DNA of 64,000 nucleotides from Bradymonadales bacterium (GTDB taxonomy: Bacteria; Bdellovibrionota; UBA2394), in contig REDG01000046.1 in the NCBI GenBank assembly GCA_007693605.1, positions 1 to 64,000 of the forward strand, written 5' to 3'. The notes below the pieces were generated by a model that had not been told where the DNA came from, made no database searches, and saw nothing but the letters and a program-made list of their open reading frames with translations. Shown in pieces: positions 16,553 through 26,201 of this stretch. Numbering within the stretch: position 1 is the first letter of the stretch; each line of letters begins with the position of its first letter. Both the position numbers and the translations under genes were made by a program.

Positions 16553-17578
16553 CTAAGCACTTTTAGGTATTTGTATCGAATTCAGCAGGCGCTCAATCAA
16601 TTCAGAATAAGGGACTCCTGCAAGCTGCATCAGCCTTGGATACATGCTGATGGGCGTGAATCCTGGCATGGTATTGATCTCGTTCAACAGAAGCTCTCCA
16701 CTCTCTGTCAGAAAAAAATCTACCCGAGCCAAAGCCTGACAACCGATCGAATCAAAGACCGACCAAGCCGCTGACTCCAAACTCCTAGCCTGCTCGTCCG
16801 TCAAGTCTGCGGGCGCAATCAGGTCGACCCCCTTGCTAGACACATACTTTGCGTCGTAAGAATAAAACTCAAAGTCTGTGCATCGGATTTCTCCGCCAGG
16901 ACTGGCGATTCTGTTTTGACCATCATCCAACAGGGCGATTTCAATCTCTCGGCCCACGACCTTTGGCTCGACCATTGCCACTGGACCCTGCTTCCAAGCT
17001 TCTTTCAAAGCCTCTTCCCAATCTTTCTCGCTCTTCACAAGGCTCACCCCTAAGCTACTGCCGGAACCGCTAGGCTTCACAAAACAAGGAAGATTTTTTG
17101 GGGCTGCCAGCCTCGCCCCTTGTCGAACCAACTCAAAAGGAATCACATTGACCCCTCGCCTTTGGGCCATCAATTTCGTAAGGGCTTTATCCATACCCAG
17201 CACCGAAGCGCGAAGACCCGCGCCCACAAATGGAATTCCCAAAGTCTCAAGAAAGCCCTGAATTCTACCGTCTTCGCCCCCCGTTCCGTGAAGCAATGGA
17301 AAGGCAAGGTCGATGGGGATGCTTGATTCTTTCAAACGAATTCCGGCCTTTTCAAATCGAAGGGGCTGACCTCCCAGGTCTAAGCTTTGGTCTGGCTGAT
17401 CTGAAATCGCAGCCAGTCGGTCTTCAGAAACCAAACGAAAAACTCCGTCTCGATCCCACCAGATAATTCTTAAATCATAAAGCTCCCGCTTCATGGCGCG
17501 AACAAAGTGCTTCGCAGAAATGAGAGAGATTTCATGCTCTCCTGAAGGCCCCCCACATAAGAGAGCTAAAGACTTCAT
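16553..17578 (-). CDS. ddl: D-alanine--D-alanine ligase
   Basis: This 341-residue ATP-grasp enzyme makes the D-Ala-D-Ala peptidoglycan precursor. Motifs: LLCGGPSGEHEISLISA at the N-terminus, PLLHGTGGEDGRIQGFLE, PCFVKPSGSGSSLGVSLVK (ATP-binding) and LLNEINTMPGFTPISMYP (metal-binding). It lies apart from other mur genes, between a redoxin gene and lipA. Only 4 bp separate it from the upstream redoxin gene. Confidence 0.95.
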   Translation of the reverse strand: MKSLALLCGGPSGEHEISLISAKHFVRAMKRELYDLRIIWWDRDGVFRLVSEDRLAAISDQPDQSLDLGGQPLRFEKAGIRLKESSIPIDLAFPLLHGTGGEDGRIQGFLETLGIPFVGAGLRASVLGMDKALTKLMAQRRGVNVIPFELVRQGARLAAPKNLPCFVKPSGSGSSLGVSLVKSEKDWEEALKEAWKQGPVAMVEPKVVGREIEIALLDDGQNRIASPGGEIRCTDFEFYSYDAKYVSSKGVDLIAPADLTDEQARSLESAAWSVFDSIGCQALARVDFFLTESGELLLNEINTMPGFTPISMYPRLMQLAGVPYSELIERLLNSIQIPKSA

Positions 17579-17582
17579 TCTC

Positions 17583-18128
17583 TTAGTTCTTCCACTTGAT
17601 GCTGCAGCCGATGGCCGAAGTTTGACTAAACGGAGGGTCTTGACCCTCTAAGAGAGAAGAAATCACTTCATCGAGATAGTGGCGCTTTACCAGTTTGGGG
17701 TCTTGCTGATCATCCAGTCGACCATGATATCGAAGCTTTCTAGTCGAATCGTAGACGAAAAACTCTGGAGTGCAGGCCGCCCCGATGGATTTCGCAAAAG
17801 ATTGAGTCTCGTCTCGTAGATACAAGAAAGAGAAAGCCTTTTCTTTTGCTCTCTCTTTCATTCGATCGAAAGCGTCGTCTGGATAAGCCACAGCATCATT
17901 GGAATTCACGCACAGAACACTCACCGGAGCCTCTTTGTACTTGCTTGCCAAAGCGCTTATTCGCTCCTCGTAAGCCTGGACATAGGGGCAGTGATTGCAA
18001 GTGATTCCGACCACCAAAACCTTGGAACTGTCAAAGTCTTCGAGACGATAGGTTTTTCCATCGACCCCCTGCAATTCGAAGTTTGGAAGATCTGTCATCA
18101 ACTGAATTTCTTGAGATTGAGTTGCCAT
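17583..18128 (-). CDS. Thioredoxin-like redoxin (AhpC/TSA family)
   Basis: This 181-residue protein has a thioredoxin fold: LPNFELQGVDGKTYRLEDF, then VVGITCNHCPYVQAYEERIS with a CxxC pair (CNHC), VNSNDAVAYPDD and CTPEFFVYD before the cis-Pro region. It has no signal peptide. Family members with CNHCPYV are cytoplasmic thiol oxidoreductases or peroxiredoxin-like proteins of unknown partner. It is 4 bp upstream of ddl, so the two are co-transcribed. The C-terminal motif SAIGCSIKW is also conserved in this group. Confidence 0.85.
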   Translation of the reverse strand: MATQSQEIQLMTDLPNFELQGVDGKTYRLEDFDSSKVLVVGITCNHCPYVQAYEERISALASKYKEAPVSVLCVNSNDAVAYPDDAFDRMKERAKEKAFSFLYLRDETQSFAKSIGAACTPEFFVYDSTRKLRYHGRLDDQQDPKLVKRHYLDEVISSLLEGQDPPFSQTSAIGCSIKWKN

Positions 18129-18187
18129 CTGTTGACTAGAGCATCAGTTCAAAAAATAATCAATTGAAAGGCCCTCAGCAGGAGAAG

Positions 18188-18224
18188 CCGACACTGCAAC
18201 GAGGGGCAGATGGGCCTTTAGCGG
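18188..18224 (-). repeat. MITE-like element, partial copy
   Basis: The reverse complement reads CCGCTAAAGGCCCATCTGCC, then CCTCGTTGCAGTGTCGG, matching the left end joined to the central GCAGTGTCGG. It sits 6 bp from the complete copy at 18231. Confidence 0.6.
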
Positions 18225-18230
18225 TTCATG

Positions 18231-18424
18231 GAGAGTGGCGATAAAGGTCCAGATGCGCGAAGGCAAGGAGCGAGCAGCGGAATGTAGTTTTGATACTACT
18301 TGAGCAGCGCAGCGACGCAGCCGCCACTGCAAGGCGGGAAAGGAGCCTTGCAGCTATCCGCAAAATGGAGTCGACCGGAGGTCGACCTGAATGAGGGGGC
18401 AGATGGGCCTTTAGCGCCACTCTC
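18231..18424 (-). repeat. MITE-like element, longest complete copy (194 bp)
   Basis: The terminal inverted repeats are GAGAGTGGCGATAAAGGTCC and the reverse complement of GAGAGTGGCGCTAAAGGCCC; 22 of 26 arm positions match. The interior holds the GTCGACC / GGTCGAC hairpin (18371-18387) and GCAGCGACGCAGCCGCCACT. All blocks found in the shorter copies occur here, so it is the best model of the full element. Its last two bases overlap the TGA of the TPR gene. Confidence 0.8.
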
Positions 18425-20942
18425 AAGCAAGCTTGGATAGCCGTTCCTGTACCTCCCGAAAACTAGGATCAAGATTCTGAACTTCTTCAAAATGCTTTCG
18501 GGCTTCCGCTTTGTTCTCGAGGGCTAAAAAGGTTTCTCCGAGTTCATAGCTAAGGCTTAGTTTTTGTTGAGAAGCCAACTTCGGAATCGAAAGAGCTTCA
18601 GTGAAAAGCTTTAAGGCTTGTTCAAAGTCTTGCTTCTCTTTCAGAATCAATCCCATATGATAGATGGCCTCCACCCGACGAGATTCTGATTCACTGCAAA
18701 GCTTGAAGGCCTCGAAGGCATCTTCCAGAAGGCCCATTTCACGATAAGCAATGGCCAGATCAAAGTGAGTGTCGACATCATCAGCACCCAGGCTCTGAGC
18801 AACGCCCTCTTTAAAGGCGTTGAAGACATCTTTGACTTCGACGGGCACGGCTGATTTCTGCTCCGAATCTTCAAATTCATTTTGAAGTTCAGAGGCGAAA
18901 TCGAAGAAATCTTCGTCTTGCTCTCGATCATCTTCTTGCACCCGCAGCTTCATCTTGGTTCCCAAGGCTTGAAGCTCTACTTCTTTAGCACTCCCCACCG
19001 AGCTGGGCGCTGCCCCCAGCTTGGGCTCTGGGCTCGACTCTCCCTTCACATCGATTTGAGGAATCGTCCAATCTTGATGGTCTGGGTACTTTTGCTGAAG
19101 ACTCTTCAGAAGCTCTTCCGCCTCGTCCGCCAAACCCTGAGACTGAAAGAAGGCCACCTCTTCTAAGCCTTGCCGAATTTCAAAATCTCGATCTCCCAAC
19201 ACCTCTGAAGTGGACTCTTGATTCAACTCCAAGGGAGAGGCCCCTTCTTGAGACTCTAAGCTGAGGGGCTCAGAGGCATCGAGGGCCGCTTCTGAGACTT
19301 CCTCTCGAGTCGACGGAGGGGTCTCGGTCCCCAACTGCTGACCCAATTGTGCCAACTCACTCTCGTCGAAGTCTTTCTCTGACAGTAAAAACTCTCCATC
19401 CACTTGATCATCGTCAGGGTCTTTCGACTGAGCGGAAACTTCAGCTTGGGAAACATTCTCGGCTTCTAGGACCAATTCGTCGTCTGCGAGATCGATCACA
19501 TCCTCTTCATCCGAGACTTCGGCCCGAAGATCATCCGCCGCGAGCTTCTCATCCACGGGGCCCTCAGATTCCTCGTCATCAACCACGATAGAAATTTCAG
19601 AATCCACTACAAATGAATCTAGAGAGCTGACGCGCTCCCCACCCGAATCAGAACTCAGCTCAATGACATCTTCCTCAGACTCAGCGGGGCCGCCTGACTG
19701 CAGGCCAGAACTCCTCACCACTTGACTCAGTTCTTCTTCAGCCAAACTAGCCCACTCCGTTTTGTCTCTCTCTTTGGCAAGTACAGAAATCTCCTTCAGA
19801 AGTTTCTGGGCAGAGTCAAAGTCTTTCAACTCTGCAAAAACTGTTTTCAACTTCCAGCGAAGAGCCAGTGACTTCGGAAAGTTTTGCAATTGAACCGTAA
19901 GGACCTCTCTAGCTTTCTCAGCAAGTCCATATTTCAAATAAACATCACATTCCGACAGAATTTTGGTCTCGTCCGGACTTAAATTTCCGGACTTGAGCAG
20001 CGGCTCTCCCGGATCAATGGCATCAGCGGCCGCGCGGCTCAAGCGATTTGTTTGCGCTGGCTCGGGCTTCGGCCGACGGTCTTCTCCCGTCACTCTTGAC
20101 TCCACCTGCTTGAGCTTTTCTGCCTCACCCGACTTCCGATAAATCTTTACGAGTTCGACATCGACAGCCCGACTCTTGTCGTCTTGCTTCAACTGCCTGA
20201 AGGTTGAAGACAGCATTTCGAGAATTTCAGGATTGTAGGGGTCCGATCGAAAGGCTCTCTGCAGAGAAGAAAGGGCTCTCTTCGGCTCTCCTCCGGTCAA
20301 ATAGGTCTCCACCAGCTTTTGAAGGGACTCGATTCTCTGCGGAAACAGCTCACACCACTTTTCGTAGAACTTCGCCACATCGGCCAGACTTCGCTCTGTC
20401 ACGATGACTTCTTCTAAGCGCAAAAGAGCGTCTTCGGCCTCGTCAGGCTTCTCTTGCGACACAAAAAGCTCCGCCAACTTGAGCTGACTCTCCATATTGG
20501 TGGGGTCGAGTTCGGATATGTTCTTTAGAACCCGAAGCAGAGACTCCCGATTTTCTGTTTGGTCGTAATAATCGACCACAATTTTGAAGTGAGGCATCGC
20601 CTCAGAGGCCAAGTCGAGTTGCTGGTAAAGTTCTGCCAGACGATGGTGTACTTCAACAAGATCCTCCTTAGGAGCCTGATCCTGAATTTTGAGGATTCGT
20701 TTATAAATCGCTGCCGCCTTACTGTAAAAGCCGTCACGATGATAGATCTCGCCCACCCTCATCAGGACTTCGACCGCCTTTGGGTTCTGAGACTCTTTCA
20801 GATAAAGATCGGCTAGCTTGTTTAAAGCCTTCGCATCCTTAGGATCTTTCCTAATGATTTGATTCAGATAATCAATCGCCTTGGCCGTTTGACCCTTAAG
20901 TACAGCTTTTTCGGCGAGTGAGAATATCTTTGTTTTATCCAC
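18423..20942 (-). CDS. Large TPR-repeat protein with acidic central region
   Basis: This 839-residue protein starts GTG 20942, with GGAG upstream. Tetratricopeptide repeats fill residues 1 to about 390 (AIDYLNQIIRKDPKDAKALN is an example) and return in the last 130 residues (DDVDTHFDLAIAYREMGLLE). A very acidic, low-complexity Asp/Glu/Ser region lies between, at about 430-640. There is no signal peptide or membrane helix. TPR arrays are protein-binding scaffolds. The gene follows accC by 69 bp at the end of the pilus cluster, so a role in pilus assembly or motility is possible but only inferred. Confidence 0.8.
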   Translation of the reverse strand: MDKTKIFSLAEKAVLKGQTAKAIDYLNQIIRKDPKDAKALNKLADLYLKESQNPKAVEVLMRVGEIYHRDGFYSKAAAIYKRILKIQDQAPKEDLVEVHHRLAELYQQLDLASEAMPHFKIVVDYYDQTENRESLLRVLKNISELDPTNMESQLKLAELFVSQEKPDEAEDALLRLEEVIVTERSLADVAKFYEKWCELFPQRIESLQKLVETYLTGGEPKRALSSLQRAFRSDPYNPEILEMLSSTFRQLKQDDKSRAVDVELVKIYRKSGEAEKLKQVESRVTGEDRRPKPEPAQTNRLSRAAADAIDPGEPLLKSGNLSPDETKILSECDVYLKYGLAEKAREVLTVQLQNFPKSLALRWKLKTVFAELKDFDSAQKLLKEISVLAKERDKTEWASLAEEELSQVVRSSGLQSGGPAESEEDVIELSSDSGGERVSSLDSFVVDSEISIVVDDEESEGPVDEKLAADDLRAEVSDEEDVIDLADDELVLEAENVSQAEVSAQSKDPDDDQVDGEFLLSEKDFDESELAQLGQQLGTETPPSTREEVSEAALDASEPLSLESQEGASPLELNQESTSEVLGDRDFEIRQGLEEVAFFQSQGLADEAEELLKSLQQKYPDHQDWTIPQIDVKGESSPEPKLGAAPSSVGSAKEVELQALGTKMKLRVQEDDREQDEDFFDFASELQNEFEDSEQKSAVPVEVKDVFNAFKEGVAQSLGADDVDTHFDLAIAYREMGLLEDAFEAFKLCSESESRRVEAIYHMGLILKEKQDFEQALKLFTEALSIPKLASQQKLSLSYELGETFLALENKAEARKHFEEVQNLDPSFREVQERLSKLA

Positions 20943-21011
20943 AGCGACTCCAGGACATCCCCTTTATTTTACTAGGAAAAGAGGATTATCGCACGGCATC
21001 AATCGGCGGCT

Positions 21012-22346
21012 TTAGGCCCGAGATTCCAAAAACTTGGTATCATAATTTCCCTCCCTAAAAACGGGATGATCCATGATCTCTAGGTGCAGGGGAATGGTCG
21101 TTTTGATCCCCTGTATCACAAATTCTCGAAGGGCTTGCTTCATCTTTTCAATTGCCGCAACGCGGCTGTCTGCATGAACAATCAGCTTGGCAATCATTGA
21201 GTCATAGTAAGGCGGCACAAAATAATCAGAACAAGCCGTCGACTCTAGTCGAACGCCAAATCCCATAGGAGGATGAAAGAGACTAATCAAGCCCGGGCAG
21301 GGCTGAAAGTTCTTGGGGTCCTCTGCCAAAATTCGGCACTCAATCGAATGACCCCGAAACTGAAGATCAGACTGCTTGAGTTTCAAATTCTGCCCCTGTG
21401 CGACTTCAATTTGAGCTTTTACAAGGTCAAAGCCCGTCACCATCTCTGTCACCGGATGCTCGACTTGAATTCTTGTGTTCATCTCTAAGAAATAAAAATT
21501 TTTGTCTGCGTCTAACACAAACTCAACAGTGCCGGCGGAATAGTAGCCGACCTGCTCGGCCAACTGCACGGCCACCTTTCCCATTTGTTGCCGAGTCGAC
21601 TCTTCCAAAATCGGACAAAGGGCCTCTTCTACGAGCTTCTGATGCCTCCGTTGAATAGAGCAATCTCTCTCTCCAAAGTGGAGGACCTTACCACTCTGAT
21701 CGCCTAGAACTTGAACCTCAACATGTTTGGGCGAGACGCAATACTTCTCGACATAGACTTCATCACTTCCAAAGGCCTTCAGACTTTCTGAGCGAGCCAA
21801 AGAATACAGGGAAGTCCACTCCTCGGGCGACTTTACGAGCTTCATCCCTCGGCCCCCACCCCCCATGGCGGCTTTGATCAGAACCGGATAGCCAATCTCC
21901 TTGAGAGCATGCATCACTTCAGGGGTCGACATCTCAGGCTTCACCACCAATGACGGTAGGGTGGGTACCCCCGCTTTGTGTGCCAACTCTTTCGCTCGAA
22001 TCTTATGACCCATCTGATCGATCACATCGGGACTCGGCCCAATAAAACACAAATTCTCTGCCTGACAGGCCCGCGCAAAGGTCGCGTTCTCCGCGAGAAA
22101 GCCATAGCCCGGATGAACCGCGTCTGCACCCGTAACCTCTGCAGCCGCGAGCAAACTGGACATATTCAAATAACTCTCTGATGCCTGTGGGGGCCCAATG
22201 CAAACAGACTCATCCGCAAACTTCACATGAAGCGCATCCGCATCTGCGGTCGAATAGACCGCCACCGTCGACAAGCCCAACTCATGACAAGCCCGATTGA
22301 TACGAAGAGCGATCTCCCCTCGATTGGCAATGAGTACTTTTTTCAT
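21012..22346 (-). CDS. accC: Acetyl-CoA carboxylase, biotin carboxylase subunit
   Basis: This 444-residue ATP-grasp enzyme carboxylates the biotin on AccB, the first step of fatty acid synthesis. It shows KVLIANRGEIALRI, HPGYGFLAENA, GGGGRGMKLV (ATP loop) and EMNTRIQVEHPVTEM. The start is GTG 22349 or ATG 22346 (sequence GGGTGATG), overlapping the accB stop; I chose the ATG. Confidence 0.95.
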   Translation of the reverse strand: MKKVLIANRGEIALRINRACHELGLSTVAVYSTADADALHVKFADESVCIGPPQASESYLNMSSLLAAAEVTGADAVHPGYGFLAENATFARACQAENLCFIGPSPDVIDQMGHKIRAKELAHKAGVPTLPSLVVKPEMSTPEVMHALKEIGYPVLIKAAMGGGGRGMKLVKSPEEWTSLYSLARSESLKAFGSDEVYVEKYCVSPKHVEVQVLGDQSGKVLHFGERDCSIQRRHQKLVEEALCPILEESTRQQMGKVAVQLAEQVGYYSAGTVEFVLDADKNFYFLEMNTRIQVEHPVTEMVTGFDLVKAQIEVAQGQNLKLKQSDLQFRGHSIECRILAEDPKNFQPCPGLISLFHPPMGFGVRLESTACSDYFVPPYYDSMIAKLIVHADSRVAAIEKMKQALREFVIQGIKTTIPLHLEIMDHPVFREGNYDTKFLESRA

Positions 22347-22840
22347 CACCCAGAGCTACTACGAATTCCAAAAAGTGGGGCGTTAAAGTCAACAGGCATC
22401 CCGTTGTCGGCAAAAACCTTCTCTACAATTCCACTCACATCACTTTCAATTTCGTTCATGACTTTCATGGCCTCCACAATACAAAGAGTCTGACCCTTTG
22501 AGACGCTTTGGCCCACTTGAACAAAAGCCTCTGCATCGGGTGAAGAGGCTTTGTAGAAAGTCCCGACAAAAGGGGATCGTACCAGCTGAAGATCTCCGTC
22601 AGTGGCTTCCGGCTTAGAGGCAGAACTTGGGGCAGCGCTTCCCAAGACCGGGCTTGGTCGAGAGGGCAGAACAATGGACTCTGTCGACTCGACTTTGCCT
22701 CTCACTCTGATCTTGAAGTCAGCCTGAGAAATCTCAATCTCAGAAAGCTCGGTGGCCTTCAGAAGCTCAGAAAGCTTGCGAATCAGTTTCTCAGGAAGTT
22801 CGATGCCGTCTAAGGGATTGGGGGGGCTGTTTTTTGCCAT
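22346..22840 (-). CDS. accB: Biotin carboxyl carrier protein of acetyl-CoA carboxylase
   Basis: This 164-residue protein has a helical N-terminus, a linker rich in Pro, Ser and Ala, and a C-terminal biotinyl domain with VEAMKVMNEIES (biotinylated Lys) and GTFYKASSPDAEAFVQVG. It hands carboxyl groups from AccC to the carboxyltransferase (not in this window). Its stop overlaps the accC start, and pilQ lies 45 bp upstream, so accBC may be read from the pil operon. Confidence 0.95.
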   Translation of the reverse strand: MAKNSPPNPLDGIELPEKLIRKLSELLKATELSEIEISQADFKIRVRGKVESTESIVLPSRPSPVLGSAAPSSASKPEATDGDLQLVRSPFVGTFYKASSPDAEAFVQVGQSVSKGQTLCIVEAMKVMNEIESDVSGIVEKVFADNGMPVDFNAPLFGIRSSSG

Positions 22841-22885
22841 CCCCCAAACAAAACGCGCTTCCTTCCAAAAGTCGACGGATTTTTT

Positions 22886-25156
22886 TTAATTCGAGCTTCG
22901 CTCCGAGTTCTCTGCCGGACCCATGACCGCTTCACGGCCATCACTCAAAATGGTCGGCGTGATGAAAATCAGGGTCTCCTCGCGCTGAACCGTCTTAGAC
23001 TCTCCCTTGAAAAGCCAACCCAGAATCGGCAATCTCATTAGGCCCGGCACCCCTCCGCGTCCGAAGTTGTCTGTCGTCTTAAAGACCCCTCCCAAAACGG
23101 CGGTTCTTCCACTTTTCACAAGAAGCTGGGTCTCAGCCTCACGAATATTGATGATTTGGTTGCCGCCCACGCCGGCCCCACCGGGCTCGTTGCTTCGGGT
23201 AGAGACTTGTAAAATGATGGCCCCATCATTGGTGATCTGCGGAGTCACCGAGACTTCGATTCCCGCATCCTGAAAGGAAACATTCGAGCCTTCAGAACCC
23301 GTTGAAAGAAAAGGAATTCTCGAGCCTTGAATGATTCGGGCGGTCCGGTTGTCTAGAACGGTGATGCTGGGTCGAGAGACTACTCTCGCAATCTGCTCCG
23401 TTTCCGCATAGCGAAGCTGCAGGTCAAGATTGAAGACCTCAGAAACCGAACCCAATCGAAAACCGAGAGCCCCGCCAGACTCTTCCGCTCCGGGCAAGGC
23501 GTCTACAGCGAATGTTCCCAAATCTCCCGGGGAAGGCGCTCTAAATCCGGCAGCAGGATCTCCAATCGGAGCCCCCACGCCAATTCGCCTTGGAAACTGC
23601 CAACTGGTTTGATTGTTGTTCGACTCATCCAAGCGAAGGGTCGGGCCCCACTGAATACCAATCGATCGACCAAAGGTATCAGAAGCTTGAACAATTCGAC
23701 TTTCAATTCGAACTTGCGGAGTTTGAGTGTCAAGAACCCGAATGAGATTCTCCACTCTTGAGAGATTCTCTCCGATGTCTTCCACAATCAGTGTATTGGT
23801 TCGCTGATCGACATCCACTTTTCCTCTCTCTGAAAGAAGGTTTTGAATTCGACCGGCCATTTCGCCAGCTTGGGCATAGTTGACATTAAAGAGCTTCAGG
23901 CGAAGGGGCTCCAGCTGCTTCGCCGCTTGATCATTTGCCAAGGCCACTTCTCTTTCGCGCTTTAAAGCCTCGACCGGAGCGACCCTCAAAATGTTTCCGT
24001 GTTGTACCTTGTCGAGCCCTCTCGAAGTGAGAATGATATCCAAAGCTTGATCCCAGGGAACATCCACCAGCTTCAAGGTGATTCTGCCTGTGACATTATC
24101 TCCAATGATCACATTCAGTTTTGAAACCTCGGCAATCAATCGAATAACATCTTGAATCTCGGCATCTTGGAACTCCAGAGAAACGCGAGTTCCAGTATAA
24201 ACTCGATCTCCCATACCACTGAGAAGTGAAGTACCTTCTGTAAAGACCGAGGCCGAAATATCTTGGGTCTGAATTGGAGCCGGGAGAATCTCTTCCTCTT
24301 CAGGCTCGACAATCACCCGAGCCTTTGCCGGAGGGCTTACAGGCTCTAAGTCCTCAAAGCTTGGAAGCGGCATGGGATCAATCGCTGGTGCTGGGGTTTG
24401 AGCGACTTGAGGCTGCTCCGGCATTTGCACTACGGGCGCGGGTTTCGGAAGCTCTGGAGCCGGTACAGACTCGGCCATTTTTGGCGCCTCAACCGCTGGC
24501 TCCTCAGCCATTTCGAAACTCGGAAAGTCAAAAGCCTCCTCTTCGGCAAAAAAATCAAAGCTCTCATCTTCGAATGACGGGCTCTCGACGGGAGCTTCTT
24601 GCGCCATTTCGGAAGGAGTAGGAATCTCTTCTAGATCATCAAAGGCAGGTAGGTCGATGTCCCCGAAGGCGCCCCAATCATCTTCAAAAAAGTCATCAAT
24701 CGAATCCTCTTCGGCTCTGAGTTGCCAGTCTCCCCCGATCGGAAAGACCCGAACGGCGAGCCCGTCGGCTTCAGCGCCCACCAAATAGTTGGCGTCAGCC
24801 GCCAGTCGCACTTCTAATCTGACCAAACTCGACAGAGCGTCTTCAATGGCCTGAACCTGTACTCTCTGAATAATGCCTTTGCCCTCAATCTCTGTTGAGA
24901 GATTGGCGCTGGGTCGAGCGTCAATCAGATCCACCATAATTCGATGGGGGTCTGTCAATTTGAAAACATTGTAACGAAGATCGGGATCGGCATGAATCAG
25001 CATTTGCACCTGTCCGTTGTCTTCGACCAACTCGATCTTTTGTACCCGGTAAGTTCCCTCTTGAAAGGCGGTTTCTTGAACCTGCGCCGTTTGCGCCGCA
25101 CAACCTGCTAAAAAGAGGAATCCAACGATATATTTACTGATTGACTGGCCCAACAT
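22886..25156 (-). CDS. pilQ: Type IV pilus secretin
   Basis: This 756-residue outer-membrane channel for the pilus begins MLGQSISKYIVGFLFLAGCA, with a lipobox-like LAGC. An AMIN domain follows (about 35-135), then a long Pro/Glu-rich linker (about 150-310), and STN and secretin N domains (ISLEFQDAEIQDVIRLIAEVS-like; LNVIIGDNVTGRITLKLVDV). The secretin domain includes VSRPSITVLDNRTARI and VPGLMRLPILGWLFKG. GGGGAG precedes the ATG. It is the fifth gene of pilMNOPQ. Confidence 0.93.
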   Translation of the reverse strand: MLGQSISKYIVGFLFLAGCAAQTAQVQETAFQEGTYRVQKIELVEDNGQVQMLIHADPDLRYNVFKLTDPHRIMVDLIDARPSANLSTEIEGKGIIQRVQVQAIEDALSSLVRLEVRLAADANYLVGAEADGLAVRVFPIGGDWQLRAEEDSIDDFFEDDWGAFGDIDLPAFDDLEEIPTPSEMAQEAPVESPSFEDESFDFFAEEEAFDFPSFEMAEEPAVEAPKMAESVPAPELPKPAPVVQMPEQPQVAQTPAPAIDPMPLPSFEDLEPVSPPAKARVIVEPEEEEILPAPIQTQDISASVFTEGTSLLSGMGDRVYTGTRVSLEFQDAEIQDVIRLIAEVSKLNVIIGDNVTGRITLKLVDVPWDQALDIILTSRGLDKVQHGNILRVAPVEALKREREVALANDQAAKQLEPLRLKLFNVNYAQAGEMAGRIQNLLSERGKVDVDQRTNTLIVEDIGENLSRVENLIRVLDTQTPQVRIESRIVQASDTFGRSIGIQWGPTLRLDESNNNQTSWQFPRRIGVGAPIGDPAAGFRAPSPGDLGTFAVDALPGAEESGGALGFRLGSVSEVFNLDLQLRYAETEQIARVVSRPSITVLDNRTARIIQGSRIPFLSTGSEGSNVSFQDAGIEVSVTPQITNDGAIILQVSTRSNEPGGAGVGGNQIINIREAETQLLVKSGRTAVLGGVFKTTDNFGRGGVPGLMRLPILGWLFKGESKTVQREETLIFITPTILSDGREAVMGPAENSERSSN

Positions 25157-25175
25157 AGTTCTCCCCTACTTTCCG

Positions 25176-25619
25176 TTACTTGCGATCTGACTCTAAAAGC
25201 ATCGAATGTTCACTCACGACCAACTTACCCAGTGGATCCCGAAACTCTTCGGCTACCACGACTCGGTCTCTCAAAATTCTCACAACGCGACCTCGATTGC
25301 GTCCAATTCTCGTTCCTCTTCCGATGATATGCCCTCGATTCGAACCGTCTCGAACGATAGCTCTCGGATTCGCCATCCCCCAAACCACTCCGGTCAGCCG
25401 AAACTTATTGAGGTCATAGTTTAAGAGGGGATTGTCAGACGAAGGCCTCTCTGCATCTCCCCGGCGAATGAAGCTTTCAAAGGGATCTCTCTTTCCGAAA
25501 GGATTATATGTATAAGACATCGGATCAAAGGCGGGTCGCACCGCCTCTTCGCCTGCTTCGCCACCAACATTTTGGACCAAAAGCAAGGCGCTTAGACCGA
25601 TCGAAAGAACCGATATCAT
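25176..25619 (-). CDS. pilP: Type IV pilus assembly lipoprotein-like protein PilP
   Basis: This 147-residue periplasmic protein has an N-terminal hydrophobic segment and then YNPFGKRDPFESFIRR. The beta-sandwich LTGVVWGMANPRAIVRDGSN and GTRIGRNRGRVVRILRDRV is the PilP HR domain that links the PilNO inner-membrane platform to PilQ. Unlike many PilPs it lacks an obvious lipobox Cys. Its ATG overlaps the pilO stop (TAATG). Confidence 0.9.
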   Translation of the reverse strand: MISVLSIGLSALLLVQNVGGEAGEEAVRPAFDPMSYTYNPFGKRDPFESFIRRGDAERPSSDNPLLNYDLNKFRLTGVVWGMANPRAIVRDGSNRGHIIGRGTRIGRNRGRVVRILRDRVVVAEEFRDPLGKLVVSEHSMLLESDRK

Positions 25620-26200
25620 TACTGACCTCCCGTGAACATAAAGGTCGTGGCCGTTGCGTTCACATTTAAGACTTCTCGATCTCCACGAGCCGCAGGAGTG
25701 CTCGCCCCTCCCAACTCAATATTCGAAATGTTTACAATTCGATTCATCTTGCCCACCCGATCAAAAAATACGGCCACTTCGTGATACCCACCGGTAATCT
25801 GAAGTCGCAACGGAAGCTCTGAATAGAGGTTTCTGGTCTGGGGATTTCCCGGTTCAAAGGATCGAAATGTAATTCCAGATTGATTTCCCAATGTGTAGAT
25901 ATCTCTCAAAAGTTGTGGGATTTCCCTTTCTCTAGGAAGCTGCCGAAGAGCGACTCTTAAGTCCTCTTCGAGTCGTCTTGTATTTTCTTGAAAGGTCGAA
26001 AGGTCGTCAGCCACCCGTTGCCGATCTTCAAACTGCCTTTCAAGTCGAGACCGCTCCTCTTGGAGAGAAGCGACCTTTGCTGAAATCTCACTCCATTTGC
26101 CAAACTGGTAGTAGGCAAGAATACCTAAGATCACGACAACCAGGCCGATCACCTTAAACAGAACTGGTACTTTATTAAGCTTGTCGAGAATCTTCTGCAT
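25619..26200 (-). CDS. pilO: Type IV pilus inner-membrane platform protein PilO
   Basis: This 193-residue protein has a short cytoplasmic tail, one membrane helix (FKVIGLVVVILGILAYYQFG), a coiled coil (about 40-95) and a ferredoxin-like periplasmic domain with LPLRLQITGGYHEVAVFFDR. It pairs with PilN. It is tightly packed with pilN (1 bp gap) and pilP (1 bp overlap). Confidence 0.92.
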   Translation of the reverse strand: MQKILDKLNKVPVLFKVIGLVVVILGILAYYQFGKWSEISAKVASLQEERSRLERQFEDRQRVADDLSTFQENTRRLEEDLRVALRQLPREREIPQLLRDIYTLGNQSGITFRSFEPGNPQTRNLYSELPLRLQITGGYHEVAVFFDRVGKMNRIVNISNIELGGASTPAARGDREVLNVNATATTFMFTGGQ

Positions 26201-26201
26201 A